64,000 nt of DNA, taken from Chinchilla lanigera (lineage: Eukaryota > Chordata > Mammalia > Rodentia > Chinchillidae). Shown here piece after piece: positions 53,437-63,689 of the stretch. The notes under the pieces were generated by a model that was not told the origin of the DNA, did not search any database, and was given only the letters and a program-made list of their open reading frames with translations. The DNA lies in the NCBI RefSeq assembly GCF_000276665.1, contig NW_004955480.1, forward strand, positions 6,064,812 to 6,128,811, given 5' to 3'. Made by a program: the position numbers and the translations under genes. Each line of letters starts with the position of its first letter. The stretch's first letter is position 1.

Positions 53437-54304
53437 TCTTGTGAAGTTTCTTAGCTCCCGATATTTAGTTCTGGACATTAATCCCTGTGAGAGAAGTTGC
53501 CAGCTCCTGTAGGCGGCCTCTTTACCCTGTTGATTGTTACCTTTGCTATGCCAAGACCTTTTAGTTTGAGGCAATCTTGTCAATGCTTGCTTTTGTTCTC
53601 TGTGTTTTTGGAGTCCTATTCAGAAAATCACTGTCTGTACCAACATCTTGAAATATTTTCTTGTAGCAGTTTCAAAGTTTCAAGTCTTAAAATTTAAGTC
53701 TTTGGTTCATCTTAATATGGTTTTTGTACAAGGTGAGAGATAAGAATCAGGTCTCAGTCTTCTGCGTGTGGATATTCAGCTTTTCTAGTGCTGTTTATAG
53801 TGAAGCTGGGCTTTACCCAATGTACATTTTTTCCATCTTCATCATGATCAATTGGCTGTAGATGCATAGATTTTTTTTTCCAGGATCTCTATTCTATTTC
53901 ACTTATCTCTGTCATACAGGGTTCCTGCTCTTGCTGATTTCCAGTGTTCCTCCACAGTCTATCACTCACCTCAAAATGCAGCTATACACTTCTTACTTCG
54001 GTTCTTCTTTGTGGAGAAGGTGAATGCTACACATCTCTATTCTTCTGTCCTGGGCTCCCCAATTTGGATATTTTTAATTTCATTTCCTGCCTAGAATTTC
54101 TCTCTGGTTGGGACTTACAATACTACATGGAATCGAAATAGTGAGAGTATCTTTATCTTATCTTGTTGATCATAGAGGAAAACTTCCAGGTTTTCACCAT
54201 TGAGACTGGATGCTGTTGGCCATAAGCTTGTTTTGTATGGGCTTTTCTATGCTGTCACACATGGCCTTTTCTATATGTATTTCTTCTACTCATGTTATTT
54301 GAAA

Positions 54305-54740
54305 CAACATAGATGAATCTGGAGGACATTACGCTAATTGAAATAAGCCAGACACAGAAAGAATGATCTCACTTATATGTAGAAGTTTAAAATGTTGAAC
54401 TCACAGGAACAGAGTAGAATGGTGGTTGCTGGAGACTGGGGTTGGCTGACGTGGAGATATACTGTTAAATAGCACAAAGTTCATTATACAGGAGAAATAA
54501 CTTCTGGGAATCTAATGTACCTTATGGTGAGTACAACTAATTATATTGCACTGCATATTTGTAATTTGCTCAGAGAGTAGATCTGCAATGCTTTCATCAC
54601 ACAAAAATATGGTAAATATATGAGGTACTGAGGTGATATATTAGCTATCTTGATTGTGGTAATTTTCATAATGTGTGTGTGTATATATATCATACTGTGC
54701 ATTGTAAATATATATAACTTTTATTTGTTGAATACATATT
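54305..54740 (+). mobile_element. L1 3' UTR, sense
   Basis: 'acatagatgaatctggagga', cattacgctaattgaaataagccagacacagaaag, 'atgatctcacttatatgtag', 'agtagaatggtggttgctgg', 'cttctgggaatctaatgtac', 'gagagtagatctgcaatgct' and 'gcttgat'-like 'atcttgattgtggtaatttt' are a well-kept old L1 3' end. It ends in an AT-rich tail with a short GT/TA microsatellite. Confidence 0.95.
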
Positions 54741-55019
54741 AATAAATTTTGGAAAAAACATGATGTTAAAAGATGATTATTAAATAAATCTTTATAAATT
54801 CTATATTTGAAAATACCATAAACTGTATTCATTGTCTTTTCTTTATTTTCACATATTCTACTGCATTTAATATGTTTTCCCCTACTTTCACAGTGAGGAA
54901 AGCTAACACTCAGGAGTAGGTAATTACACCAAGAAGCATAGCGAGGGAGTAGGGCATGCCCAAAAAGGAAATAATCCTAGAATTGTCAACTCCACAGTCC
55001 TTACCTTTTCACATTATTA

Positions 55020-55130
55020 ATCATGTATTTATTCACTCATTCAACAAATATGTATTCACTGCTTATTAGGTTTCAAGAACTGTTATAAGTTCTGGGTGGT
55101 ATATGATAAACAAATAGCTTCACCTCATGA
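55020..55130 (-). mobile_element. L2 tail, antisense
   Basis: 'tattcactcattcaacaaat', atgtattcactgcttattagg, 'gttataagttctgggtggta' and tatgataaacaaat follow antisense L2. Confidence 0.85.
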
Positions 55131-55204
55131 CACTATTGGTCTGGTCCTTTTGAAACCAAGTGTCCACAGTAACAAACTTGTGAAAGAAAGACAGCAGACT
55201 CAAA

Positions 55205-55470
55205 AACATATACACTGTTTGATTCCACTTATATAAAGTAATAAAATAGACAAAAGGAGATCATAGTGCTTAGGGAAGTGTATTTGAGTCATAAAAATAT
55301 AAGGATGATATAATGGGAACAATTTCCAGGAAAGTGGTTACCTTTGGGGGGATGCCAGGGATTATTTATTGAAAGGGGAATAAGAGGGGACTTGGGTCCC
55401 ACCAGTATTCTATTACTTGACTCAAGTATTAGTTGCAAGAATTGCAATAGAATTAATTTTTTAAAATAGG
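55205..55470 (+). mobile_element. L1 3' end fragment, sense
   Basis: 'cactgtttgattccacttat', ataaagtaataaaatagacaaa, 'caggaaagtggttacctttg', gggggatgccagggatta and 'ccagtattctattacttgac' match an old L1 3' end in sense. Confidence 0.65.
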
Positions 55471-55474
55471 GAGA

Positions 55475-57290
55475 AAATAGTTCATTTTCCCCTTCTCTCA
55501 TCCTTATAAACACACCTCATTTCCTCTTCAGTGAATCCAGAGTACATTATGTATAGTGCTCTGAGAGCACACAGTACACTGTATCATGGTTTAGTGTGTC
55601 CTGGACAATAGGCTAAGCAAGATGCTTTGCAGCTGAACGGTCCCTTCCCACTGGCCTCAGAACACCTGTCATCCAATGTAGCACATATCTGTCACAAAGC
55701 CAGTAATACACAGGAAGGGAAGAAACACTCAAACCAGAGCTGATTTTCACTTTAAATGAGACAAGAAAGGCCATACCATACTAGGTCACTGAGATTGCTA
55801 AACAGCTAACTCAAGCAATACATACCACAAGCTTATAGGTTTGAAACATATTTAACTGCTGACAAGAAATTGAGTCACTGAAGGTTACCATTATTTTCTT
55901 TCTTGCAGCAATAATTTTTATTTCATCAGAAAGACAACTTCAGTAAACACTATTTGGCTGCTTTGTTGTTACTGGAGTTCAACATTTTTCTCCATAGCCC
56001 AAGTTTCTTGTGAGAGTGATATACGAAAGCAGGGGGTTAGCTATGAAATCCTAAGTAAAGTCAATCTAAATTCCTATACATTCTCATATTCCTCTGATTC
56101 TGAATTACTATAGCTCTGAAAATTCTGTGTGGTCCCCCATCAGTTACCGTGGTTACCAGGTAGGAAATTCTTTGTCATCAAAAAGGTTACACAATATAGT
56201 ACAGTGCAACACTATATAGCACAATGCAAAGAATTTCAGGGTAAAAAACCAAGTATGATTACAGAAGATGTCATTCTTTCTAAAACTAGAAGAAATCTTT
56301 GGTGATATGTCCTTGAAGGAAGATTAATTTGGGGGATGGTTGAATTAAGTATTAAAATAAGCAGCTATTAAAAAGTGGATAAATATCCCACCACTTACAA
56401 GTTCTGGGACCCCTGGCAAATTACTTTACCTTCATACAGATTCACTTCTTCCTTCTATAAAATTGAGAATGCAACAGAATCTGCTCTGCAGAGCTTCTGT
56501 GGGGATTAAATAAACAATGCTTAAAAAGCTAACTTCTTCAGTACCTGACATAAGTGACCTCTCCATGACCATGAGCTATTTTTATAATCTATATTTGTTA
56601 ATTATATTTTTTCATATATGTAACAACGAGTCTCTTAAGAAAGACCTTGAAAGACAAAATGAAGGGGAAAATCAACCTAAGTTCTTTGTTTAAAAAAGTC
56701 ATATTTTCAGCTGCTGGAAAAAAATATTACAAATAACCCAGCTCAAATATTGTATTAGATTATTACTTCACTAATGGGGCCATTTCTGAATTTAGCAGTT
56801 AATACTCATTAAATTTATCCTCTTGGAACTCAGTAATATCCCATTCAGCAGGGGTATGTATTTTCAGCACCACTGTATAATTTTTTTCTTTTCTTGTCCT
56901 TAAAAAAAAAACTCTCATTGGTTTGGCCACTAAATGGACCTTCTCTATATTTTTCAGTATTTACTTGTTCAGCAAAATATTTTTATTTTGCTTAAAAAAT
57001 AATTTTTCCTTTGTGTAGTAACAATTCTGACCACTTTTACCACTCCTCTTGCTGTAATCAAGTCCAGCTGCCCAGCCTGACCACCTGTTTGTCATTTCAT
57101 TAAGCCCATTGTTCCAAGGAAACCCTCTTTTCTGAATTACATAGAGACTTACAGTACATGTGTGCTACCCAAGACAGAAGGAAAACATTCAACAGAAGAA
57201 AACAATAGAGCGTCTGTTAAATTAATTAAGGTCACACATTTTATGTAAACATGTTTTCTTAGGGATTGTTCCAGGTGCAGACCAGAAACA
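55475..57290. other. Mostly unassigned sequence
   Basis: Except for the MIR at 56385-56560, no gene or repeat recognised. A gttaccgtggttacc partial direct repeat lies near 56142. A palindromic STAT-like ttccaaggaa lies near 57112. Confidence 0.4.
56385..56560 (+). mobile_element. MIR SINE, sense
   Basis: 'caccacttacaagttctggg', acccctggcaaattactttacc, 'ctgtggggattaaataaaca' and 'atgcttaaaaagctaacttc' follow sense MIR. Confidence 0.85.
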
Positions 57291-57294
57291 GAAT

Positions 57295-57440
57295 TTTAAC
57301 ATGTATTTATTAACTTCAAACATCATGCTGTCCACTCGAATAAGTGCTGAGGACAGGCCTGCAAACAAGACAAATGTAATCTCTGCCCTTTCCAAATTTG
57401 GAGTCTAAGGAAGAAGCACAAAAGATAGATGTCAAAAACA
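57295..57440 (-). mobile_element. L2 tail, antisense
   Basis: 'acatgtatttattaacttca', 'aataagtgctgaggacaggc', ctgcaaacaagacaaatgtaatctctgccctttcc and 'gagtctaaggaagaa' follow antisense L2. Confidence 0.75.
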
Positions 57441-57444
57441 TATA

Positions 57445-58070
57445 TCATAGTATGAAGGGGGGTAAGTACCATGACATTTCTAATGAAGCAGAGATAGCCA
57501 TCTATGTTTCTTTCCACAGGGCAAGGCAGTACTACTTGAAGTAAGGTCCATAGACCAATGCCCACCTACAAACTACTAGTTTGTGCCTCATGACAAGACT
57601 GATTATGGAAATAGAAAGTCTCAGGATTTAGAAACTTATAAAATTTTGAGGAAGTAATTTCATGTGTGTTAATTTTTTGAACTAGAGTTGGTATTTTGCG
57701 TGATTTGGATTCATGTTTAAGTATAACAAATTTTACTTATATTTTGAAACAATATGAGTCTATGATAAATTATAAAACAAAATATGAGCCCTTCACCATA
57801 GATGGCTTAAGACACACTTCCCAGCTGATATTGCATTTCCTATTCTCCTTTTGCATCTACAAGGAGCCACGAGACAAGTCCTGCCCTGTGTTTGAATAGG
57901 ATGTGTAACACCTCTGGGCCAACATAGAGATAAGGTAGTGAGCCTCCTACATACTCCTCCTTTTGTCATCTGTTGGGTACAGATGATGCCAAAGTCTCAG
58001 GGGAAAGTAGAGCTGCATAGTGAGAGGATTCTTGCTCCTACAGCATCATGAGTGGGAAAGCTGCCCACTG
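57445..58070. other. Unassigned sequence
   Basis: AT-rich, no recognised gene or repeat. Frames are 67 codons or shorter. Confidence 0.4.
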
Positions 58071-58074
58071 ACCA

Positions 58075-58189
58075 AAATCTCCATGTTATGTGAATGGTGA
58101 CCCTTGAAGAGTCTATGTTGAAGTTGTATCTTCTAGTACCTCAGCACATAACCATGTTTGGAAGTGGGTTTTTACAGAGGCAATCAAGT
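58075..58189 (+). mobile_element. MLT1-like LTR, left part
   Basis: 'atgttgaagttgtatcttct', agtacctcagcacataaccatgtttgg and 'tttttacagaggcaatcaag' are MLT1-type. The LTR then breaks off and resumes at 59069. Confidence 0.85.
58185..58189. repeat. Target-site duplication, left (caagt)
   Basis: Five bases repeated, with one mismatch (cgagt), at 59064-59068. Confidence 0.65.
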
Positions 58190-58243
58190 TGTAGTGGATT
58201 GGTAACTGGTGGTCAACTTATAACCCCCAGCTGAACTGAGTAA

Positions 58244-58762
58244 ATGTGGTGCTGTGTGCGGGAGGCCCACCTGGGGATTGTTGCCAGCAGCATAAGAGGC
58301 AGAACTGGAGAAGGAGAAGAAGGCTGTTGGGAGTGGAGAAAGGCTGTTGGAGCTGGTGGAAGCTATAAGGAGCTGTTGGTTCTGTTGGAGGAGCTTGTCA
58401 TGGTGGCTTTCTTGATGAACTTGGCTGTTTTCATCCTCCGAGAAGCTCGGGACCTGGTTGGCACTGAGAGTGGCTTTGGTTCACTTTGGGGGAGCTCTGG
58501 TCCTCACTTTGAACATGGCTTCCAGGCTCCGGAGGGGAAAATGGTGCACTGCTGGTCTCTAGGAGAAGCTTGCCGCTTTGGCTTCCTTAATGGAAACTCG
58601 GCTATCTTGAACATCAGAGGAGCTCGGGACCTCACTGTTGCTGAGGACAGCTGTGGTACCTTTCAGGGGAGCCCTGGTTCTTCTGAGCATTGCTTTCTGG
58701 CTCCACTGCAGATCCCTCAGCCTGCTAACACAGATCCTTCATCCTACTTGCAGACTTCCTAG
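58244..58762 (+). other. 172-codon open frame inside the LTR, unlikely gene
   Basis: The longest frame of the window. It contains two in-frame diverged copies of a segment of about 45 residues spaced 59 codons apart, sharing ARDL, a glycine/serine middle and an F.AP end. The frame is open because the LTR is GC-rich and its repeat period is a multiple of three. No signal peptide, domain or splice context is seen. I do not call it a protein. Confidence 0.4.
58420..58720. repeat. Imperfect direct repeat, 177-base spacing, in LTR
   Basis: gctcgggacct occurs at 58445 and 58622. It is followed in both copies by matching blocks: ggggagctctggtcctcact against 'ggggagccctggttcttctg', and tggcttccaggctccg against ttgctttctggctccac. 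Confidence 0.75.
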
Positions 58763-58819
58763 ATTCCACCACTGACCTTTGGGCCTTTGCAGTGCAAACC
58801 AGGCCAGCATGAGATTTTG

Positions 58820-58935
58820 TTATGGGCTCTGGACTTCCAGTTGGATTCATGGGAAGCATTGTTATGAGCTCTTAAGTTGGACTCATGCAGGACATTATCG
58901 TGGGATCCAGGCCCTCTGCTGGATTCTTGGTCTGT
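58820..58935. repeat. Short imperfect tandem units in LTR
   Basis: Three diverged units of about 35-42 bases follow one another. They are built on ttgttatgggctctggact, ttgttatgagctcttaag and tcgtgggatccagg, each followed by a ttggattcatg-like segment. Confidence 0.65.
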
Positions 58936-59063
58936 GTTGTGTGGACAGAATTCCTGCACTCTCTTGTGTATCATTCTTTGGGTGACTACTATAAATAATC
59001 TTATGAAATATGTGTCCTGTATTATATTGCTCCCCCTTGCAACAATAAGCCCCAAACCAACAC

Positions 59064-59068
59064 ACGAG
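59064..59068. repeat. Target-site duplication, right (cgagt)
   Basis: Partner of 58185-58189. Confidence 0.65.
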
Positions 59069-59410
59069 TTAAAATGAAGTTGCTAGTGTGCTCCTCAGTA
59101 TGACTGACATCCTTATGAAAAGGAGAAGCGTTGATATAGAGACAGACACACAGCAGTGCAGAGGCTTTGGAGACACACGGGGAGTGTCATGTGAGAAGGG
59201 AGGAGAGTGCCGTGTGACCACAGTGATGACTCTACAAGCTGAGGAACGCAGGAGTTAGAGATAAATATGAGAGGCTAGAAGACTCAAAAAGGATACTTCC
59301 CTGGCATCATCAAGACAATATGACCTTTCTGTCACACAAATTTCAGATTTCTGGCCTGTTAGACAATATTTTAAGCTATCCAGTTTTGGGTATTTTGTCA
59401 CATCAGTCTT
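59069..59410 (+). mobile_element. MLT1-like LTR, right part
   Basis: taaaatgaagttgctagt, 'agtatgactgacatccttat', gaaaaggagaagcgttgatatagagacagacacac, 'gtcatgtgagaagggagga' and 'gctatccagttttgggtatt' resume the MLT1 order interrupted at 58189. Confidence 0.85.
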
Positions 59411-59479
59411 CAAAACATAAGGTGAGAAAGATACAGACTTGGTGTGAGAAAACCGCACTGAAATTTGGACACTAATTTG

Positions 59480-61500
59480 TTGCAACAGTCAACCTCACCT
59501 TGACTAGTGCAAAGAATCTATCATGAGAAAGTCCAGTGTATACTACATGGTCAACGATGTTATCTCTGCAGCCAAGGAATCTCACAGGGATCTGAGAAGG
59601 GAGAAGGATTCCACTAGCACACTCACGGTGGTGCTTGGGTAGATGAAAGGGTTGATCACAGCAAAAAACGGTTTCCAGTCAAAAAGAACAGCGTAAAGAC
59701 AGCCCTAACACAGGAGGTAATGGGGGAGCTAGGACCTAGGACACAGCACATCCGACACTCAGCAATTGTGAAACACAGCACATCTGAAGGGAGGACGTGT
59801 GGAGGGAGGGAGGTGAGTGGAAGTCGGTGGCAGACTGGTGCAGTCAGCAGGAGTGCTTGCCAGTATCGTCAGTGAAGAGTACAGCGTCCACAGAGAGTCA
59901 CCAAGAAGGGGGATTGTGTGTCTGCTTTGCACACATAAAGATCAGGATTGATTAATCCCTCCTAGTGCTCAAGGTTGGAACAACCCCTGAGAGAGAAGAG
60001 ACGCATTCCTGAGAGCACGGTGATGCACAGAACCCTTGAGCAGCCAGTGTCTGAAAGCATATTGAAGAAAAGCAGCAGAAACTGTGATTAGAGAGGGAAC
60101 ATCTGAAAATAAGAGGTACAGAGGCTGAGGTTGCTCCAAAGTGGTCTTTAGAAACCTAATATATTGAGACAGCTTTTCCACAGCCAACCAGTATGGGGTG
60201 TGGAGCAACAGAGACTAAAACAAGAGAAAATAAGGGGTTCCCCAGAGCATGCCCTTCTCCCTTGCAATGCAAAGCTAAAGGGTTACACCAGTTCTTAGTG
60301 GAAGGTATAGGAAGTTGGCATCCAGGTATTATTCACAAGGAACTAAAATATGATCATATTTATATATGTATTAAATAAACTCTATATAGTTCTCATTTGC
60401 TAATGTGTATTTAGTTATTGGTTAACCTGCAAATCATCTCCATAAAGTTTCTAAAGAAGAATCTCAAATACTGTGAGTTAAAGCAATAATAATAGTAACA
60501 ATAATATCCAAATGGTGTTGGCTGAAATAACAGTTATATTCAACATTTTGTAAGCCAGGAAGGGTAAGACAGACAAGAAATTCTCCCCAACCTACTTGTA
60601 AAAATACTCTACAATATATTCCTCTCTTGGATTTGCTGTGTATTATGATAGATCTTTGTATCCATCCTCAGTATACAGTCCATATTGCACATTTTTATTG
60701 CTTTATTTGCAAGTCTGTTTTTTTCCCACAAATGAGTTAAGTTTTCAAAACCAGTATCCCAAAGGCCAACCCTGATGTAAAGGGATTAGTCATTATTTGC
60801 ATGCATAGAGAACAAAGTTTGGTTTCCCCCTCACTGTTGGCATAACATTTTCCCCCACACACCCACCTCATACCGTGCATGCCAAAAATGTTGATCTCAC
60901 AAATGAGAGACATTTGCTATAATAAGTGAAACAAACAGAAGAGGTTATTGTGTTTTGAAATTTGGGAATCTGGAACTTTTAAATTCTGCCTCAGAAAATC
61001 AGCCAAGGCTGAAGCAAGCTGTGTGTTTAAATTTCTTGGATGAGGACCACCTGTTCTTGGTGAACTCAAACTGATGAATCTGTTCCCCCAAAACTTCTTT
61101 TGCTGTGACTTTATCATATACACACACCCTGGACCCTTCGTAGATGTTTGCAGAAGGAAGGAAGATAGCAAGGATGGGGGAAAGGAAGGATGGAAAGGAG
61201 GGGGAAAACAAAAGCGATGGAAGGAGGAAAAATAGATGGCTAACGAACAAGAAGGAAGGGAAAGTAGAGATCTATAAGCAAAAGCGTGCTGAGCTAGGAC
61301 AGTGCTGTTACCCATGTCTCTCTCTGATAGCAGAAGGTCATCTTGAAGCCTCAAGGTCATGGTTACACAGAAGGTAGTCAAAACAAGACATCACTTTTCT
61401 TTCTTTTTAATGTCTTACTCGAAATAGTCAACAACACAGTGATCTGTGAATTTGGACTTCAACTTGGGTCCTATTTGCTGAATTCAGCCCAGAGTTTTTG
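59480..61500. other. Unassigned sequence, partly CpG-richer
   Basis: No gene or repeat recognised. 59480-60220 is GC- and CpG-richer and could be an unrecognised LTR or old element. A minus-strand 154-codon frame (60917-61381) crosses the polypurine tract and is low complexity. Confidence 0.35.
61152..61272. repeat. Purine-rich tract
   Basis: About 120 bases, mostly G and A on the plus strand (gaaggaaggaagatag... gaaggaagggaaag), with few pyrimidine breaks. Confidence 0.85.
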
Positions 61501-61529
61501 GGAGAAAACAGCTCCCCTATCTTCTGTAG

Positions 61530-61840
61530 CCTTTGTCTATGCTTTTCTCCACCTGGGTGTTGTTTCCCCAAATCTTCACCAACCTGGTTCCCACCTGGTT
61601 CCATTCAGGATTCAAATCAAATGTCATCTCCTCTTGAGAACACCCCCAACTACCCACTAGTAAAATAAATAACATTCCTGCTTGATCTGTGGAAAGATTT
61701 ATCAGTTATCTGTCTTCTCTCATGAGGACATGAATTTTGTTCCTAAAGTCTAATTTTCTGCCGTATCCTCAGGGCCTGGAAGAATGCTGAAAACAAAGAA
61801 GACTTTGAGTAAAATGTTTGTTGAATTAACAAATCCATGT
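61530..61840 (+). mobile_element. L2 LINE 3' end, sense
   Basis: 'tttgtctatgcttttctcca', 'ccattcaggattcaaatcaa', atgtcatctcctcttgagaaca, 'tctgccgtatcctcagggcc' and 'gtttgttgaattaacaaatc' follow the L2 3' end to its tail. Confidence 0.92.
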
Positions 61841-61844
61841 TTCT

Positions 61845-62925
61845 CTCTCTTTCAAAAAAATGGATGAAAATATCTGTGGTATAAAACACATATTGCTAAC
61901 ATCTTTTCTAAGCTGGTTTTAGATCCACATTGGGGTCAAAATTAGTATTTTAAATATATTGCTCTATAAACAAGCATTCTTATTTTTCCATAGATCACTT
62001 ATTCCTGTTAAATTCCTAAAAGTCTAAAAAGTGCCTAGAATTTAAATTATGGATAGAATTGTACCGATTTGCTGGATAAGCAAAGAACATGTATGTATAC
62101 TTTTCTTTTTAAAAGACAAATATGTTTGACGATTTTAAGCCTTCCAAACAATTTTGATGATCAAAGCAAGTTCTTCAGAATAATTTAGTTAATAGAAGTT
62201 TTTTCAGTACATACAGACAAAAAAAAATGTTTGTCAAAAAGATAAATGCCCATTTGGTAAGAAGTTCTGTGTATTATAAACTCGGAGATGAAAATTCTCA
62301 GAAATCCATGAATTATACAGATTTATGCAACTGTTTTTCCTATCATTCAGTTGTTTCCATAGCAACTTCAGCATTTGATTGTGTATATGCTACCTTGAAG
62401 ACACAAAGCACCATTCTCTCTAATCTATTTAAAGTGAAGTACTATGTTATTTCTCAGTGTTATGTTCTGTCTGTTTGGGAGAAAAAATACACTGCCATCC
62501 TACACAATGCTGTTAGTTTCGTGTTGGTTGATCTGATGTAGTCTTGAGTTCTTTCTGCTATTAAAGTTTTCAAGTTGTTAAGAGAAATTGGGCAAGATAA
62601 TGACAAAGTTAAGACTTTTTTTTCTTTCTGGTGGCAAGGAAAATAATAAGAGTGGGAGAAGTAATCAAGAATACAAGAGACATGCTAAAAACCTGTACTG
62701 CAAAGATTGTAATGGAGTGGCAATGTAGATACGTGTTTGCAAGAACAAAACAAAACCACTCCTTCCACAAATGGCTTCTGGGGGCCAAGTAATATTCTGT
62801 TGATCTGATGCTCATTAAACAGCTATGATCAGTTCATGAAATCGACAAAGTGATACATTAAGGGTGGGGGCACTTCTCTAAATGTATGTTTTTTTTTAAT
62901 TGCGAGTCTTTTCCAACTGTCATTA
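61845..62925. other. Repeat-poor AT-rich block
   Basis: No repeat recognised over about 1.1 kb. A 104-codon plus-strand frame (62227-62541) has no family resemblance. The block contains the X-box motif at 62353-62366. Confidence 0.35.
62353..62366 (+). promoter_or_regulatory. RFX X-box motif
   Basis: gtttccatagcaac has two RFX half-sites (GTTTCC and AGCAAC) around a two-base AT spacer, a full match to the X-box pattern. RFX factors drive ciliary and MHC class II genes. No promoter is evident nearby, so an enhancer or a chance match are the options. Confidence 0.5.
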
Positions 62926-62934
62926 TTCTGTACG

Positions 62935-63120
62935 CAAGGGTCAGTCAAATATTTTCTGTAAAGAGCTAAATAGTAAACATTTTCAGCTCTATTAAGCACA
63001 TATGGTTTCTGTCTTTGTTGAAGTTTTCAAATTTACTCGTTTGCCTTTGTTTATTATAATACTGGCAGAACACAAAAACCATTCTTAATGTAAGAACTGT
63101 ACAAAAGCAAGCCATGATGG
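62935..63120 (+). mobile_element. hAT-Charlie (MER1-type) non-autonomous remnant
   Basis: 'caagggtcagtcaaatattt', tctgtaaagagctaaatagtaaac, 'attttcagctctattaagca' and catatggtttctgtc follow the familiar Charlie-type element that opens with cagggtcagcaaac. Confidence 0.8.
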
Positions 63121-63124
63121 TATT

Positions 63125-63510
63125 GAAATCAAGAGACCTCAAGCTTATCAAGGGAGTGACTATAAATGGGAAGAAGAATATCACAGATCAAACAATCCCA
63201 GGGGCTTCCAACACTAAACTGCAGCAATTGAATCTATTAATATGATGAATGATATTAATAGATTTCCTAATGTGGAACCATTCTTAAATTTCTGACTTGG
63301 TCATGATGTAGTATTTTCTTGTGTGCTGCTAAGTTTTCTTTACAAATTATTTACTTAAGACTTTTTGTCTTTATTTGTAAAGAGGTCATATTATAATTTT
63401 TAAAATATTTTTATGGTCTGTTATAACATAATCACAACACAAAAATTGATTTGGGAGTTTTACTTCTTTGTATTATAACATAGATAAAATAACAATGGAA
63501 ATATCTGTAG
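63125..63510. other. No recognised gene or repeat
   Basis: AT-rich, no features. Confidence 0.45.
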
Positions 63511-63519
63511 TGTGTGCCT

Positions 63520-63547
63520 CTGTGTGTGTGTGTGTGTGTGTGTGTGT
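63520..63547. repeat. (TG)n microsatellite
   Basis: About 14 TG units. Confidence 0.97.
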
Positions 63548-63574
63548 AAACTCAATCTGCATAACAACTGAGTC

Positions 63575-63670
63575 AAGTAAGTATTATTACCCTTATTGCC
63601 ATCAACTTCATATTAATATCACTATCTCCATTTTGCACCTGAAGAAACAATCACAAAGAGAATAATTTGA
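63575..63670 (-). mobile_element. MIR-like fragment, antisense (weak)
   Basis: 'gtattattacccttattgcc' and 'ccattttgcacctgaagaaa' caatcacaaagag resemble the antisense MIR core. Confidence 0.5.
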
Positions 63671-63689
63671 AGGAATGCACTATATATTT

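Larger units (their letters stand above)
52470..54290 (-). mobile_element. Second L1, antisense: 3' UTR through ORF2 end
   Basis: It begins in 3' UTR-type sequence ('agcattccctgatcaaagcc', 'gactgatactccattgtgta', 'tgctgatttcatttccttag') and passes into the ORF2 3' part ('ttgataatagccattctatg', 'tgttgattgttacctttgct', 'catcttaatatggtttttgt', 'gtgtggatattcagcttttc'). A B1 SINE at 52616-52765 interrupts it. Being 3' end first, it is a separate insertion from 51890-52450. Confidence 0.93.
58190..59063 (+). mobile_element. 874-bp LTR inserted inside an MLT1-like LTR
   Basis: It starts TG, ends CA, and is flanked by a 5-base target duplication (caagt / cgagt). The MLT1 sequence reads continuously if it is removed. 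It is GC-richer than its surroundings, carries internal imperfect tandem repeats, and has a 'ctataaataatc' AT signal about 75 bases before its end. No internal viral genes adjoin it, so it is a solo LTR. The class fits an endogenous retrovirus but I do not recognise the family. Orientation is inferred from the AT signal near the right end. Confidence 0.7.

Noticed and set aside
56142..56156. gttaccgtggttacc as a second X-box
   Set aside because: Only 11 of 14 positions fit, with both bases of the second half-site core changed.
58244..58762. 172-codon open frame as a protein gene
   Set aside because: Lies entirely in an LTR, has no recognisable domain or gene structure, and its length follows from GC-rich tandem repeats.
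60917..61381. 154-codon minus-strand frame with serine/proline/phenylalanine-rich stretch
   Set aside because: The open reading comes from the polypurine/polypyrimidine tract at 61152-61272.
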